Assembly (NCBI GenBank): GCA_022452125.1
Contig: JAKURJ010000001.1
Span: 1 to 47,035 of the forward strand
Origin: Candidatus Poseidoniaceae archaeon
GTDB taxonomy: Archaea > Thermoplasmatota > Poseidoniia > Poseidoniales > Poseidoniaceae
Length of the DNA stretch: 47,035 nt
Direction of reading: 5' to 3'
This document shows positions 34,948 through 43,950 of the stretch, piece after piece; positions within the stretch are counted from its first letter, which is position 1; each line of letters starts with the position of its first letter. The translations under genes were made by a program, and so were the position numbers. The notes beneath the pieces are model-generated. The model saw only the letters and a program-made list of their open reading frames with translations. It was not told the DNA's origin and ran no database searches.

Positions 34948-35874
34948 ATGAAGGCGCAAGTAGTAGAGGGTTGGCCAAAGGACAACAAGATTAGAATCAT
35001 TCTTTCTGAGACAAACGCTGCTCAGGTGAACAGTCTTCGCCGTGCAATTCTCGCAGACGTTCCAAAGATGGCAATCACCAAGGTTCGTTTCGAGCAGGGC
35101 GTAACTCAGGATAACCAAGGAGAAGTTATCGAGTCGGTTAACGTACTTCCTGATGAAGTACTAGCACACCGCCTTGCAATGGTCCCTGTACCTACTTTCC
35201 TAGAGGAATTTGTTTTCCCAGAAGATGACCCAAACAACGAGAACCTTCCTGAAGATCAGTGGGGTTCCCCAATGTCTCAAATCATCTACCATCTTTCAAT
35301 CCGAGGACCAAACTCTGATTCCGATGAAGAGTTCAAGACAGTTTATGCTGGTGACTTGAACGTGCTTGGAGAAACCAAGTTGCAAATCAAGGACGAGCAC
35401 AAGCGCATTCCACTAACCATCCTATCAAGTGGCCAATACCTAGAATTGTACGCTTATGCAACTCTCGGTCGTGGCAGAGACCACGCAAAGTGGTGCCCAG
35501 CAGCTGCAGTAACTTTCCAGCCAAGACAGAAGGCAACTCTTGCAAAGCCGAAGAAGGCAAATGTCCTATTTGACCTAAACTTGACTTCTAAATCGGGTCG
35601 TGAAATCAATTCCAAAATGTTCACAAACAAGGAATGCACAGATGTTGACGCAGTTCTAGACTTGGAGAGAGCACTTCACCAAGTTGGATATGGTACAGGT
35701 CGTGATGAAGCATTCGATAATGCGATTGTCATGGAGGACATCGAAGGAGAATACGTATTCTCATTCGAATCCGATGGTTCACTACCTGCTGAAGAAATCT
35801 TCAACAAGGCTTGCGCAGAACTAGTTTCTCGCTTCGAGAAGATTACCAGCGAAGTCGATGCAGCACTTGCTTGA
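34948..35874 (+). CDS. rpo3: DNA-directed RNA polymerase subunit D (Rpo3)
   Basis: Rpo3 is the archaeal counterpart of the bacterial alpha and eukaryotic Rpb3 subunits and starts RNA polymerase assembly by pairing with Rpo11. The 308-aa product has the dimerisation domain segments NSLRRAILADVPKMAITKV and LAHRLAMVPVP, an insert domain, and the C-terminal DLERALHQVGYGTGRDE with a helical end. Some archaeal D subunits carry Fe-S clusters bound by closely spaced cysteines; the insert here has only isolated cysteines, so no cluster is expected. ATG 34948 follows GAGGTG; GTG 34939 and TTG 34942 are alternatives. Confidence 0.95.
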   Translation: MKAQVVEGWPKDNKIRIILSETNAAQVNSLRRAILADVPKMAITKVRFEQGVTQDNQGEVIESVNVLPDEVLAHRLAMVPVPTFLEEFVFPEDDPNNENLPEDQWGSPMSQIIYHLSIRGPNSDSDEEFKTVYAGDLNVLGETKLQIKDEHKRIPLTILSSGQYLELYAYATLGRGRDHAKWCPAAAVTFQPRQKATLAKPKKANVLFDLNLTSKSGREINSKMFTNKECTDVDAVLDLERALHQVGYGTGRDEAFDNAIVMEDIEGEYVFSFESDGSLPAEEIFNKACAELVSRFEKITSEVDAALA

Positions 35875-35937
35875 ATCGCAAATGAGCATCGCCATTCTGG
35901 CGAATTATCATGACCTATCTAGTATAGCGCAAGCACG

Positions 35938-36858
35938 ATGAGTGAGGTCACTGTTCAGGTTGGAGGCCACGTGACTCTCCTTTTCTCAGTTCACTCAAAA
36001 CCTCTGCTAGCTAGAAATCAAGGCTCCAAAGGAGCAGGTTTCTGTCTAGAGGATGGTGTTTTGTCGACAGTTCGCACTCTGCCAAAAGGCTCTGACATGA
36101 TTACGGTAACTTCAATGGACGGGAGTCCGTTTGCCGAGGGCGAACAATTGTATCTTGAAATGCTAAACGCATTTAGAGAATTATTCAGCATTGAATCATC
36201 AGTTGGTATTGATGTCCAGTTAGAGTTACCAGTTTCACAAGGCTTCGGCATGTCCGCCGCAGGGTTGTTTGCGACCAGCCTTGCTCTTGGTGAATTGTTT
36301 GACCGTGGTGATGAAGGCCAACTTGCCAGACTTGCTCATAGAATCGAAAGGAAGTTTTCGGGGGGCCTAGGCGATATTCTTGGCCTATGGGCAGGGGGGT
36401 GTGAACTGAGAGTTACTCCAGGCAGCCCTCCTTTCCCAGGAAAAGCATACGGATTTGATGTCGGTTGCCCTGCAATTTTAGTTTGGGACCCTGAGGGAGA
36501 AAAGCACACTTCGGATTACATTGACAATCCCGAATGGAAGATGAAGATAACAGAAGCTGGTGATTCAGCAGTTGAACGGTTGGAAAGGTTTGATTGGAAT
36601 CTGAATGTTTGGAGTAGTTTGCTAGAAGAGGCAGATCGTTTTGCATTAGAATCTGGATTACTTGATGAAAGTGCCAGAGCAAATCTATTCAGCACAGTGC
36701 AAGAGTACTCGGATGATACTATGAGTTGTCATTTGTGTATGTTAGGTACCTCTTTGATTGTCGTACCAAGGAATTTACAATCGGATTTCGATACCAGTGA
36801 ACTAGCACAGAGGCTTAGGGCGCTTGGCTTAGGTGTTAGAGAAACTATTCTTCAGTAG
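35938..36858 (+). CDS. Pantoate kinase (GHMP family)
   Basis: Archaeal pantoate kinase phosphorylates pantoate to 4-phosphopantoate, the archaeal route to coenzyme A. The 306-aa product shows the GHMP features: N-terminal VQVGGHVTLLFSVH, SKGAGFCLEDGV, the ATP loop LPVSQGFGMSAAGLFATSLAL, and KFSGGLGDILGLWAGGCELRV, as in the COG1829 group. The partner phosphopantothenate synthetase is not adjacent. It overlaps the convergent CDIN1-like gene by 14 bp. It lies 63 bp downstream of rpo3, where many archaea carry further ribosomal genes. Confidence 0.88.
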   Translation: MSEVTVQVGGHVTLLFSVHSKPLLARNQGSKGAGFCLEDGVLSTVRTLPKGSDMITVTSMDGSPFAEGEQLYLEMLNAFRELFSIESSVGIDVQLELPVSQGFGMSAAGLFATSLALGELFDRGDEGQLARLAHRIERKFSGGLGDILGLWAGGCELRVTPGSPPFPGKAYGFDVGCPAILVWDPEGEKHTSDYIDNPEWKMKITEAGDSAVERLERFDWNLNVWSSLLEEADRFALESGLLDESARANLFSTVQEYSDDTMSCHLCMLGTSLIVVPRNLQSDFDTSELAQRLRALGLGVRETILQ

Positions 36859-37933
36859 GCTGATTTAGCGGTTCTAGGTTCAAGGGACCGCAGTCAAGTA
36901 AAACCGTGCCCGGGATGTGGACATTTTCACAGAAACCATGTCTGAACACTAAGGCTCCTTGGCCCCATGTATCGACATAACGCCCAGCCTGCCTAACGAT
37001 TTTCTTTCTTTGAAAGTTGACATCAGCGCCGTAGAAATGCTTGGCATCTATCCATGCAACAGGTTCGCCATTAATTTCTACATGGTCTAAGAATAACAAG
37101 TCTGGAGTGTTTACTGGCCTTCCATGTTTGGCCATTTGTTCTTTCACCATCTCACCTTGACGTCGGACTCTTACGCCTTGTTCTTCAAACCAATCTGCAA
37201 GAATGTCCTCGAAAAGGTCTGCTCTCGAATGAGTTTCAGATTGGTCAACATTGCTAACTCTGTCAGCGGCTTCCGCTGCTTTGAACTCATTCCTTTCTCT
37301 TTCTTTGAATTTTGAAGGTGAACGCAGCGTTTCTTTGATTCTAGATTTCGACCATCCCATTTCTTTGAGTACAACACGGAATACATTCATTGGCGGGAAA
37401 TCGAATTTCTTTGAAAGTTTAACAATGGTCAAGCCTTCTCTGTATAGCCTAGCAATCGCTTTTCCTCTTGACTGTAGTTGTCCGTGTGAATATACTGTTT
37501 TTTGTTGCAGTAAAGCACTCCGCAATGATAGTGCTTGGTCTAGAGTCATATCTAAGTCGTCAACCATTTCTCCGATTTCAGCGACCCTTTCATCCGATAG
37601 CCATCCAAATTCGCCACGACGGACTACTTTAGCAGCTAGAACAGATTCAGTCTTCAGAGTTACAGGATTATTTTCCCATTCGAATGAAAAACGCCTAGGC
37701 TCCTCAAAATCTTCTGGGATTGCGATCGGTAGAGGGTTTTGTGAAAACCTTTCATCCGCAGCTTTTTTTGCGGCAGAGTCGTATTCAGCATGCCTTTCAA
37801 TCAGCAAATGCTTGGCAGTTCCACCATGTTGTTTTGGCTTTCTCGGCTTCTTGCGACGGCGGCTATTTTTCTTTGAACCGCCTTCTGCCATGGCACCGTC
37901 TGGGCGCCCCCGTTCCATAGACAAACCGGTCAT
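36845..37933 (-). CDS. CDIN1/C15orf41-like nuclease-fold protein (TPD motif)
   Basis: This 362-aa protein has a basic N-terminus (KKNSRRRKKPRKPKQHGG) and a helical middle with a helix-turn-helix-like region (about residues 160-210, GKAIARLYREGLTIVKLSKK and FPPMNVFRVVLKEM). The C-terminal region has the TPD signature: FEDILADWFEEQGV, the TPD of NTPDLLFLDHVEINGEPVAW, IDAKHFYGADV, then GQGALVFRHGF. This matches the TPD family that includes human CDIN1 (C15orf41), related to PD-(D/E)xK / Holliday-junction-resolvase-like nucleases. The D...D-x-K pattern (TPD...WIDAK) fits that core. Start at ATG 37933 forms an ATGA overlap with the SRPBCC-like gene. DNA processing or repair is an inference. Confidence 0.8.
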   Translation of the reverse strand: MTGLSMERGRPDGAMAEGGSKKNSRRRKKPRKPKQHGGTAKHLLIERHAEYDSAAKKAADERFSQNPLPIAIPEDFEEPRRFSFEWENNPVTLKTESVLAAKVVRRGEFGWLSDERVAEIGEMVDDLDMTLDQALSLRSALLQQKTVYSHGQLQSRGKAIARLYREGLTIVKLSKKFDFPPMNVFRVVLKEMGWSKSRIKETLRSPSKFKERERNEFKAAEAADRVSNVDQSETHSRADLFEDILADWFEEQGVRVRRQGEMVKEQMAKHGRPVNTPDLLFLDHVEINGEPVAWIDAKHFYGADVNFQRKKIVRQAGRYVDTWGQGALVFRHGFCENVHIPGTVLLDCGPLNLEPLNQPTEE

Positions 37934-38403
37934 TCTATCCTCGATAAATCAGAGATAAATTGTTCACCTTGTTTTTTCATAAATGCATTAATCTGCTTTG
38001 AAAACACTGACAGAATTAATGAAACTTCGCAGCTAGCGTGTACTTCAATACCCCCGTCTTCTTGGTAAAGGAATGTAATTGAAATCTGCAGATTCTTCAA
38101 ACCCTTCGCAATCGGACGTTCATTTCTGCTTTGACCTTCTCCCAATAACTCGATTTCACAGAAATCTTCTCCTTCACGAATCGATTTTACCAACCATTTT
38201 GTTTCTATTAGACTGCCTTTGATTAGTTGGAAAATTGCGATGTGATCGCCCTCATCTAGCGACTCAGGCTTAGTGGCTAGCATACTCTTAGCACTGCTAT
38301 TCCAGTCCGGCCACTTGCTGGGGTTTCTGAATGCAGCAAGGCCTTTTTTGACTTGTTCTGGAGGCATCTGCTCTCTAGCAGTGTGAGAGAATACTCTGCC
38401 CAT
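37930..38403 (-). CDS. SRPBCC (START-like) domain protein
   Basis: The 157-aa product resembles the SRPBCC/polyketide-cyclase fold, a helix-grip beta-sheet that binds hydrophobic ligands. The N-terminal helix with WPDWNSSAKSML matches the usual W-P-x-W motif. The pattern then alternates strands (HIAIFQLIKG, TKWLVKSI, CEIELLGEG, ISITFLYQEDG, VHASCEVSL) before a long C-terminal helix (FSKQINAFMKKQGEQFISDL). The ligand is unknown. Its TGA overlaps the ATG of the CDIN1-like gene, so they are likely co-translated. It is divergent from the second surface-protein gene. Confidence 0.7.
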   Translation of the reverse strand: MGRVFSHTAREQMPPEQVKKGLAAFRNPSKWPDWNSSAKSMLATKPESLDEGDHIAIFQLIKGSLIETKWLVKSIREGEDFCEIELLGEGQSRNERPIAKGLKNLQISITFLYQEDGGIEVHASCEVSLILSVFSKQINAFMKKQGEQFISDLSRIE

Positions 38404-38484
38404 GTAAATCCCAAGTTGTGATACAGCATTGATGTTGTGGACAATTATGCCATCACTTCAAGTGAGAGAAGCAGATGGGAGTCT

Positions 38485-41160
38485 ATGCGACGCATATTGG
38501 CTCTAGCCGTTGTTTTGGTTATGGTTCTCCCAATCGTATCTGTTGCAGATGAAGAACAAGGCCCCTTGGGATGGGCTGTTTCAGGAGGCGGATTTGATGA
38601 AGACATTCTTGCAGGACATGTCGTTTTGGATGATGGCAGCACGGTAGTTGCAGGCTCATTTACCTCAGCGATTATGTTCGAAGATATCGGTTTAGGAGCA
38701 GTGGGGCTTTCTGGCGACACGGACATGTATATTGCAATAATGAATGCGACAGGAAATTGGACTTCTGCTTTCAGTTTCGGTAGTACAGGTGCTGACGGAA
38801 TTGATGCAATAGCACTTCACAACTCCGGAGATCTAATTCTACTCGGACACTTTTGTCTTGGTACTGCGGGTGAAGCCTGTGAGATGAACATGTCATCCTT
38901 CACACTCAACAAAAGTCAAGACAATCAAGAAGGAGACGCTTTCGTAGGCCGTTTCGCTCTATCAGGAAACACAATTACCCCGATTTGGGTTAGAACTATC
39001 TCAAATCAAGATGACCTTACAGGCTTCGATATAGCAGTAGGTCCCAACGGGGGGATTTCCGTAGGAATCTTCCACAAGGGATTCCTGTGGGTAGAAAATG
39101 AATTTTTGTCTGGGGCTGAAGGAACTAGCGTAGCTTTACTCCACTATGATGAAAATGGGCAATTGATGTGGGCTAATGGAATTAACAGCCCTGGTGGAAT
39201 TGAGGCCTTTGGAGGTATGTGCTACTCTTTGGACGGATATCTTCATGTTACAGGGACTTTTATTGATTCAATAATGTTCGTTGAGCGAACAGATTCGCTA
39301 GGTGAAGCAGATATTTATGTTGCACAATTGGACGGTACAGGCAATTTCACTTGGACTTCATTTGCCGGAGGAACAGGTGAAGAATGGGCTAACGATTGCG
39401 CAGTTGACAGCACAGGAACCGTTCACATAGTAGGCCAATTAGAAGGGACTGCAACTTTTGGTTTCATTAACGCAACATCAAACGGTTGGAGAGATATGTT
39501 CCACGCTACTATCACATCAAATGGGATATGGAGCAATGTGAATAATGCTGGTGGCGGCGGTTGGGAGTTGATTGAAACTCTTATCATCGATTCCAAGGAC
39601 AACATTATCGTTACAGGAACATACACTTCGACATTTACTTTGGGTGTTGACCAACTATCTGACAAAGACTCCAATGGCGAAAAGAGAGATGTGTTCGTTG
39701 CACAAATCGACCCTGCTAATGAATGGGTTTGGGCGGTTTCAGCAGGCGGCTCTGGCGACGACGTAGCTCGTTCACTCCACTTTGGGCTGGATGAATCACC
39801 ATTGATTGGGATGGCTATACAGAACACAGTTACAATGGGTAATTTCAGCGTTTCATCTTCGGGGTACAGCGATATTGCAATTTGGAATTATGCAAGAGAC
39901 CACGATTCAGATGGAATTACAGACGGCTCAGACAACTGTCCTAGAGTTGCGAATCCAGAGCAACTCGATACCGACGGCGATTTGTACGGTGATTCATGTG
40001 ATGACGATGATGATGGCGATTCAATCGGAGATGATTGGGATGATTGCACACCGGGAGAGACCGGCTGGATTTCATCTCCAATTACCGACCATGATAGTGA
40101 TGGATGCAGAGACGCCTCTGAAGACCTAGATGATGATGAAGACGGAATATTCGATCACTACGATGAATGCCCAGAAGGGCCCGTAGGATGGACTTCTACG
40201 ATTGAGAACGATGAAGATCAAGACGGTTGCGAAGACGTAGATACAGATGGAGATGGCTACGTTGACCAGTTAGACAAGTGCCCTGAAATTTATGATGACC
40301 AATCAGATTTGGATGGAGATGGAATTGGCGATGCCTGTGAAAACGATACAGATGGCGATGGTATTCTCGACGAATACGATGAATGCCCATCCGATTCATT
40401 CGACTGGGTTAGTGAACACGATATTGACCACGACCAAGATGGTTGTAGAGATGCTGATAGGGATGCGGATGACGACGGTGACAACGTTTTGGACTTGTCA
40501 GACGATTGCCCTCGTGGTGAAATAAATTGGAACGCATCATTCGACCATGATGGCGACGGATGCCACGATGATCTAGAAGATACAGACGATGATTCCGACG
40601 GGATTTCTGATTCTCAGGACCTCTGTCCAAGAGGCTATGTTGGACAAGCAGGTGTTGGAATGGATTTGGATCAAGACGGATGTGTTGATACAACCGAAGA
40701 TGATGATGACGACAACGATGGAGTTACGGATTCAGATGACAAATGCAGATACACTCCTAGTGGCATGGATGTAGATTCTGAAGGTTGTTCCGGTGTTCAG
40801 TTAGACGATGATGGAGACGGTGTTCACAACCTGAACGACCTATGCCCTTCAACACCAATCGGTGAAGTGGTGTCTTCCACAGGTTGTACTGTAGAAACCA
40901 GTGATGATACCAAAGCTAGTAGCGATGAAGAAAATTCATTTTCACTGATTACGATTCTATTCGTAATCGCGGGGATATTAGTTGCTGTAGCGGCTTATGT
41001 TACTTTCAAACCACAACCACCACTGCCGCCTAAGCCAGTGCCGAAAGTAGGCGCAGAGACTAACTCAACTGTAAACGATGGAGGGGGCCAAGGGGATGGC
41101 GGAAGCACTTCTACCGACGTCAGTGACTCCAGCCTCGATGTCGACGCTAGTGAGTCCTAG
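38485..41160 (+). CDS. Secreted surface protein: propeller-like repeats plus TSP3 calcium repeats
   Basis: From ATG 38485 the product is 891 aa; this start gives a signal peptide (MRRILALAVVLVMVLPIV). The first half has about seven SBBP/propeller-like repeats, each with a V-A-G/V-T-G-T-F-type strand and a closing W (VVAGSFTSAIMFED, LHVTGTFIDSIMFV, IIVTGTYTSTFTLG). About residues 472-795 contain thrombospondin type-3 repeats rich in D-x-D-x-D-G motifs (about a dozen), expected to bind calcium. A single transmembrane helix (SLITILFVIAGILVAVAAYV) and a polar Pro/Gly/Ser tail end the protein. The last 96 bp overlap leuS on the other strand. Confidence 0.85.
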   Translation: MRRILALAVVLVMVLPIVSVADEEQGPLGWAVSGGGFDEDILAGHVVLDDGSTVVAGSFTSAIMFEDIGLGAVGLSGDTDMYIAIMNATGNWTSAFSFGSTGADGIDAIALHNSGDLILLGHFCLGTAGEACEMNMSSFTLNKSQDNQEGDAFVGRFALSGNTITPIWVRTISNQDDLTGFDIAVGPNGGISVGIFHKGFLWVENEFLSGAEGTSVALLHYDENGQLMWANGINSPGGIEAFGGMCYSLDGYLHVTGTFIDSIMFVERTDSLGEADIYVAQLDGTGNFTWTSFAGGTGEEWANDCAVDSTGTVHIVGQLEGTATFGFINATSNGWRDMFHATITSNGIWSNVNNAGGGGWELIETLIIDSKDNIIVTGTYTSTFTLGVDQLSDKDSNGEKRDVFVAQIDPANEWVWAVSAGGSGDDVARSLHFGLDESPLIGMAIQNTVTMGNFSVSSSGYSDIAIWNYARDHDSDGITDGSDNCPRVANPEQLDTDGDLYGDSCDDDDDGDSIGDDWDDCTPGETGWISSPITDHDSDGCRDASEDLDDDEDGIFDHYDECPEGPVGWTSTIENDEDQDGCEDVDTDGDGYVDQLDKCPEIYDDQSDLDGDGIGDACENDTDGDGILDEYDECPSDSFDWVSEHDIDHDQDGCRDADRDADDDGDNVLDLSDDCPRGEINWNASFDHDGDGCHDDLEDTDDDSDGISDSQDLCPRGYVGQAGVGMDLDQDGCVDTTEDDDDDNDGVTDSDDKCRYTPSGMDVDSEGCSGVQLDDDGDGVHNLNDLCPSTPIGEVVSSTGCTVETSDDTKASSDEENSFSLITILFVIAGILVAVAAYVTFKPQPPLPPKPVPKVGAETNSTVNDGGGQGDGGSTSTDVSDSSLDVDASES

Positions 41161-43881
41161 GTCGCTACAGATGAAGTCTGAAGCCGCCCCTAAAATTGCA
41201 GCTTCATCCAATGTACCATTAATCATCAACTTCTCTTCGTCAGACCATTTGAAAATTTGTGGAAGCATTCTCTTACCCCAGAATCCCATTATTTCGCCTC
41301 GCATTTCACCTTGGGCGAAAGGTAACCCGGACAAAACTCCGGCGAAGGTTTTGACATTTTCACCAGAATTGATGTGTTCAATCGCTGCTTGTGCCAACTC
41401 TCTCTTCCACGGTCTTGAAATGTGCACTGTGGCATGACTAGGCTCACTGCCTATGTGCTTGACTGCAATCTTAGCAACCTTTCTTGCTTGCTCTAGGAAT
41501 GAGCGAAGATAAGATTCGGCTTCTAGTGCTGCAACTTCTTCCTCGCTCAATTCTCCAGGTAAATCGAAGACCCTTCCCGCCATCAAATCGGTGTTGCCTT
41601 GCATTTTCCACCAATCTTCTGCTATGTGTGGCGTTGCGATAGAAATCATATGAGTCCATACATTGAGGATTTCCTTACCAACTTCTGGATTAGCTCCTCC
41701 TCTTCTTCGATACCAATTCAGGTCTTTGACTAAGTCGAAGTGACTTGCATCTACTGCGCCACGTAAGTCGTAATTATCCATTGCATTCTGCCACTGCAAG
41801 CATCTCTGTTTGAGACGGGCCTGCATCCACAAATCGATTTCACTAGCACTACCATTCCATTCCAATATATTGGAAGGCATTCCATACAATTGAACCATCT
41901 GTCTGTAATTAGCCTCGAGTGCCGAGTCTGACCAATCCATTCCAGCAGTAGGATTGGCAGCAAACAGAATGAACAATCTTACAGTATCTGCTCCGTATTT
42001 TTCGATCATTACTTCTGGAGAAACGGTGTTTCCGAGGCTTTTACTCATCTTTGCACTTCTCTCAGTTAGTATGAAACTACATTGGGGGCATTGCTGGCCA
42101 GCATGGTCGACAGACAATGTAATTCCACAAGGCTCACACCAAGGCGCTGATTTGTTGACCATGCCTTGACATAACAGTTCTTCAAACGGCTCGTCAATAT
42201 TGTGTAATCCAATGTCACGCAATGCCTTTGTCCAGAATCTAGCATAGATTAAGTGCATTTGAGCGTGTTCGATACCTCCACAGTAGAAATCAACATTCAT
42301 CCAGTGGTTTGCGATTTCAGGATTGAAACAATTCTCAGTCTGCATTGGGTCTGTAAATCTTAGGAAGTACCATGAGGAGTCTACGAATGTGTCCATTGTA
42401 TCGGTTTCTCTCTTTGCAGGCTTACCACATTTTGGACAATCCACATTTAGGAAAGATTCACTCGTCTCGAGCGGGTTTCCTTTGCCATCGAAAACAACGT
42501 CCCTCGGTAATTCAACTGGCAGTTGGTCTTCTGGAACTGGTACAGCTCCGCAAGAATCACAATGAATAATTGGAATTGGTGTTCCCCAATACCTTTGTCT
42601 ACTAATCAGCCAAGGCCTAATCTTCCAATTGATTGTACCATTTCCAGCGCCTATTTTTTCAAGCGCTTCGCAAACTGCAGATTTTGCTTCAGCACCATAC
42701 AGGCCATCAAATCCTTCGATCCCAGAGTTTACCATCCACCCCAAATCGCATTCAGCAGCTTTTAGTTCGGTATCAGCAGATTCGTCTTCGGACATAATCA
42801 GAACACGTTTTATTGGAATCTCGTATTTCTTGGCGAATTCAAAGTCTCTTTCATCATGGCCTGGAACAGCCATCACAGCACCAGTGCCGTACGATGCTAT
42901 TACGAAATTACCAACCCAGATAGGGATTCTGTCGCCGGTTAAGGGGTGGATAGCAAATGCTCCAGTAGGAACACCCTTTTTCTTACCCATATTTTTGATT
43001 CTGTCAAATTCGCTCATTGTGATTATTTCATCATGAAGAATCTTCCAATCATGTTCATACTCGGTGCCGGACACTAATTTTTGAGCCAATTCATGTTCGG
43101 GGGCCAAAGTAACGAATGTAACACCAAACAGAGTATCTGGTCTAGTAGTGAAGACACGGATATTTGCATCCATTCCTTCGACTGCAAATTCGATTTCAGC
43201 TCCTTCAGATCGTCCTATCCAATCTTGCTGCAATGCCTTTACATTTTGTGGGAAATTTATCGTTTCCAACCCATCGAGCAACTCTTGAGCATATTTTGTA
43301 ATGTCTAGGAACCATTGGCTCATCCCCTTTTGGATAACTGGTGCATTACACCTCCAACATCTTCCTGCCTTTACTTGCTCGTTTGCAAGAACAGTGCTGC
43401 ATGGCTCACACCAATTAACGGGAGCGAACTCTTGGTAGGCAAGGCCTCTCTCAAGGAATTTCAGGAAAAACCACTGGTTCCATCGATAGTATTGCGGGTC
43501 GTGACTTTTGACAAGTCGCCTCCAGTCGTAAGAGAACCCCATGCGCTTGATTTGTTCTGTAATTGAAGCCATATTTTTTTCAGTGATATCATGTGGATGC
43601 CCACCTTCAGCGATAGCAGCATTTTCTGCAGGCATTCCAAATGAATCGAATCCCATGGGGTAGAGAACATCGAATCCCATCAGCCTCTTGTATCGAGCTA
43701 CCGCGTCACCAATAGAATAGTTTCTAACGTGCCCCATATGCATTTTCCCTGACGGATATGGGTACATTTCTAGGCAATAGAATACAGGGTTACCCTCATT
43801 ATATTCTACATTGAAAATGCCAGAATCTTCCCAAGCCTTCTGCCAGGATAGTTCTGTATTTTGTGGAATATAATCCGACAT
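41065..43881 (-). CDS. leuS: Leucyl-tRNA synthetase, bacterial type
   Basis: LeuRS charges tRNA-Leu and edits mischarged products. The 938-aa protein has the bacterial LeuRS layout: HIGH motif PYPSGKMHMGHVRNYS, the zinc-binding insert (NWCEPCSTVLANEQV and RCWRCNAPV), the editing domain, and KMSKS motif AKMSKSLGNTV followed by a leucine-specific C-terminal domain. Archaeal-type LeuRS has a different editing-domain placement, so this gene was probably acquired from bacteria by an ancestor. ATG 43881 is preferred over TTG 43884. The C-terminus runs 20-30 residues past the point where I expect the domain to end and overlaps the surface-protein gene by 96 bp. Confidence 0.95.
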   Translation of the reverse strand: MSDYIPQNTELSWQKAWEDSGIFNVEYNEGNPVFYCLEMYPYPSGKMHMGHVRNYSIGDAVARYKRLMGFDVLYPMGFDSFGMPAENAAIAEGGHPHDITEKNMASITEQIKRMGFSYDWRRLVKSHDPQYYRWNQWFFLKFLERGLAYQEFAPVNWCEPCSTVLANEQVKAGRCWRCNAPVIQKGMSQWFLDITKYAQELLDGLETINFPQNVKALQQDWIGRSEGAEIEFAVEGMDANIRVFTTRPDTLFGVTFVTLAPEHELAQKLVSGTEYEHDWKILHDEIITMSEFDRIKNMGKKKGVPTGAFAIHPLTGDRIPIWVGNFVIASYGTGAVMAVPGHDERDFEFAKKYEIPIKRVLIMSEDESADTELKAAECDLGWMVNSGIEGFDGLYGAEAKSAVCEALEKIGAGNGTINWKIRPWLISRQRYWGTPIPIIHCDSCGAVPVPEDQLPVELPRDVVFDGKGNPLETSESFLNVDCPKCGKPAKRETDTMDTFVDSSWYFLRFTDPMQTENCFNPEIANHWMNVDFYCGGIEHAQMHLIYARFWTKALRDIGLHNIDEPFEELLCQGMVNKSAPWCEPCGITLSVDHAGQQCPQCSFILTERSAKMSKSLGNTVSPEVMIEKYGADTVRLFILFAANPTAGMDWSDSALEANYRQMVQLYGMPSNILEWNGSASEIDLWMQARLKQRCLQWQNAMDNYDLRGAVDASHFDLVKDLNWYRRRGGANPEVGKEILNVWTHMISIATPHIAEDWWKMQGNTDLMAGRVFDLPGELSEEEVAALEAESYLRSFLEQARKVAKIAVKHIGSEPSHATVHISRPWKRELAQAAIEHINSGENVKTFAGVLSGLPFAQGEMRGEIMGFWGKRMLPQIFKWSDEEKLMINGTLDEAAILGAASDFICSDLGLTSVDIEAGVTDVGRSASAIPLAPSIVYS

Positions 43882-43893
43882 CAAAACCCCTCT

Positions 43894-43910
43894 TCGCCCC
43901 TACGGGGCGA
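43894..43910 (-). promoter_or_regulatory. Perfect 7-bp hairpin before leuS
   Basis: TCGCCCC and GGGGCGA form a 7-bp GC-rich stem with a 3-nt loop. It lies 12 bp upstream of the leuS ATG (43881) and downstream of the stop of the membrane-anchored regulator gene (43951). On the minus strand it is followed by GGGGTTTT, so it may terminate the upstream gene's mRNA or act in the leuS leader. No riboswitch family is recognised. Confidence 0.4.
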
Positions 43911-43950
43911 GTAGCCGACATATGTAATGGCCTTGAAACCATCTACAGAA

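Noticed and set aside
39806..40693. Met/Thr- and His/Arg-rich frames over the second surface gene
   Set aside because: They are other-frame shadows of the GAT/GAC-rich calcium repeats.
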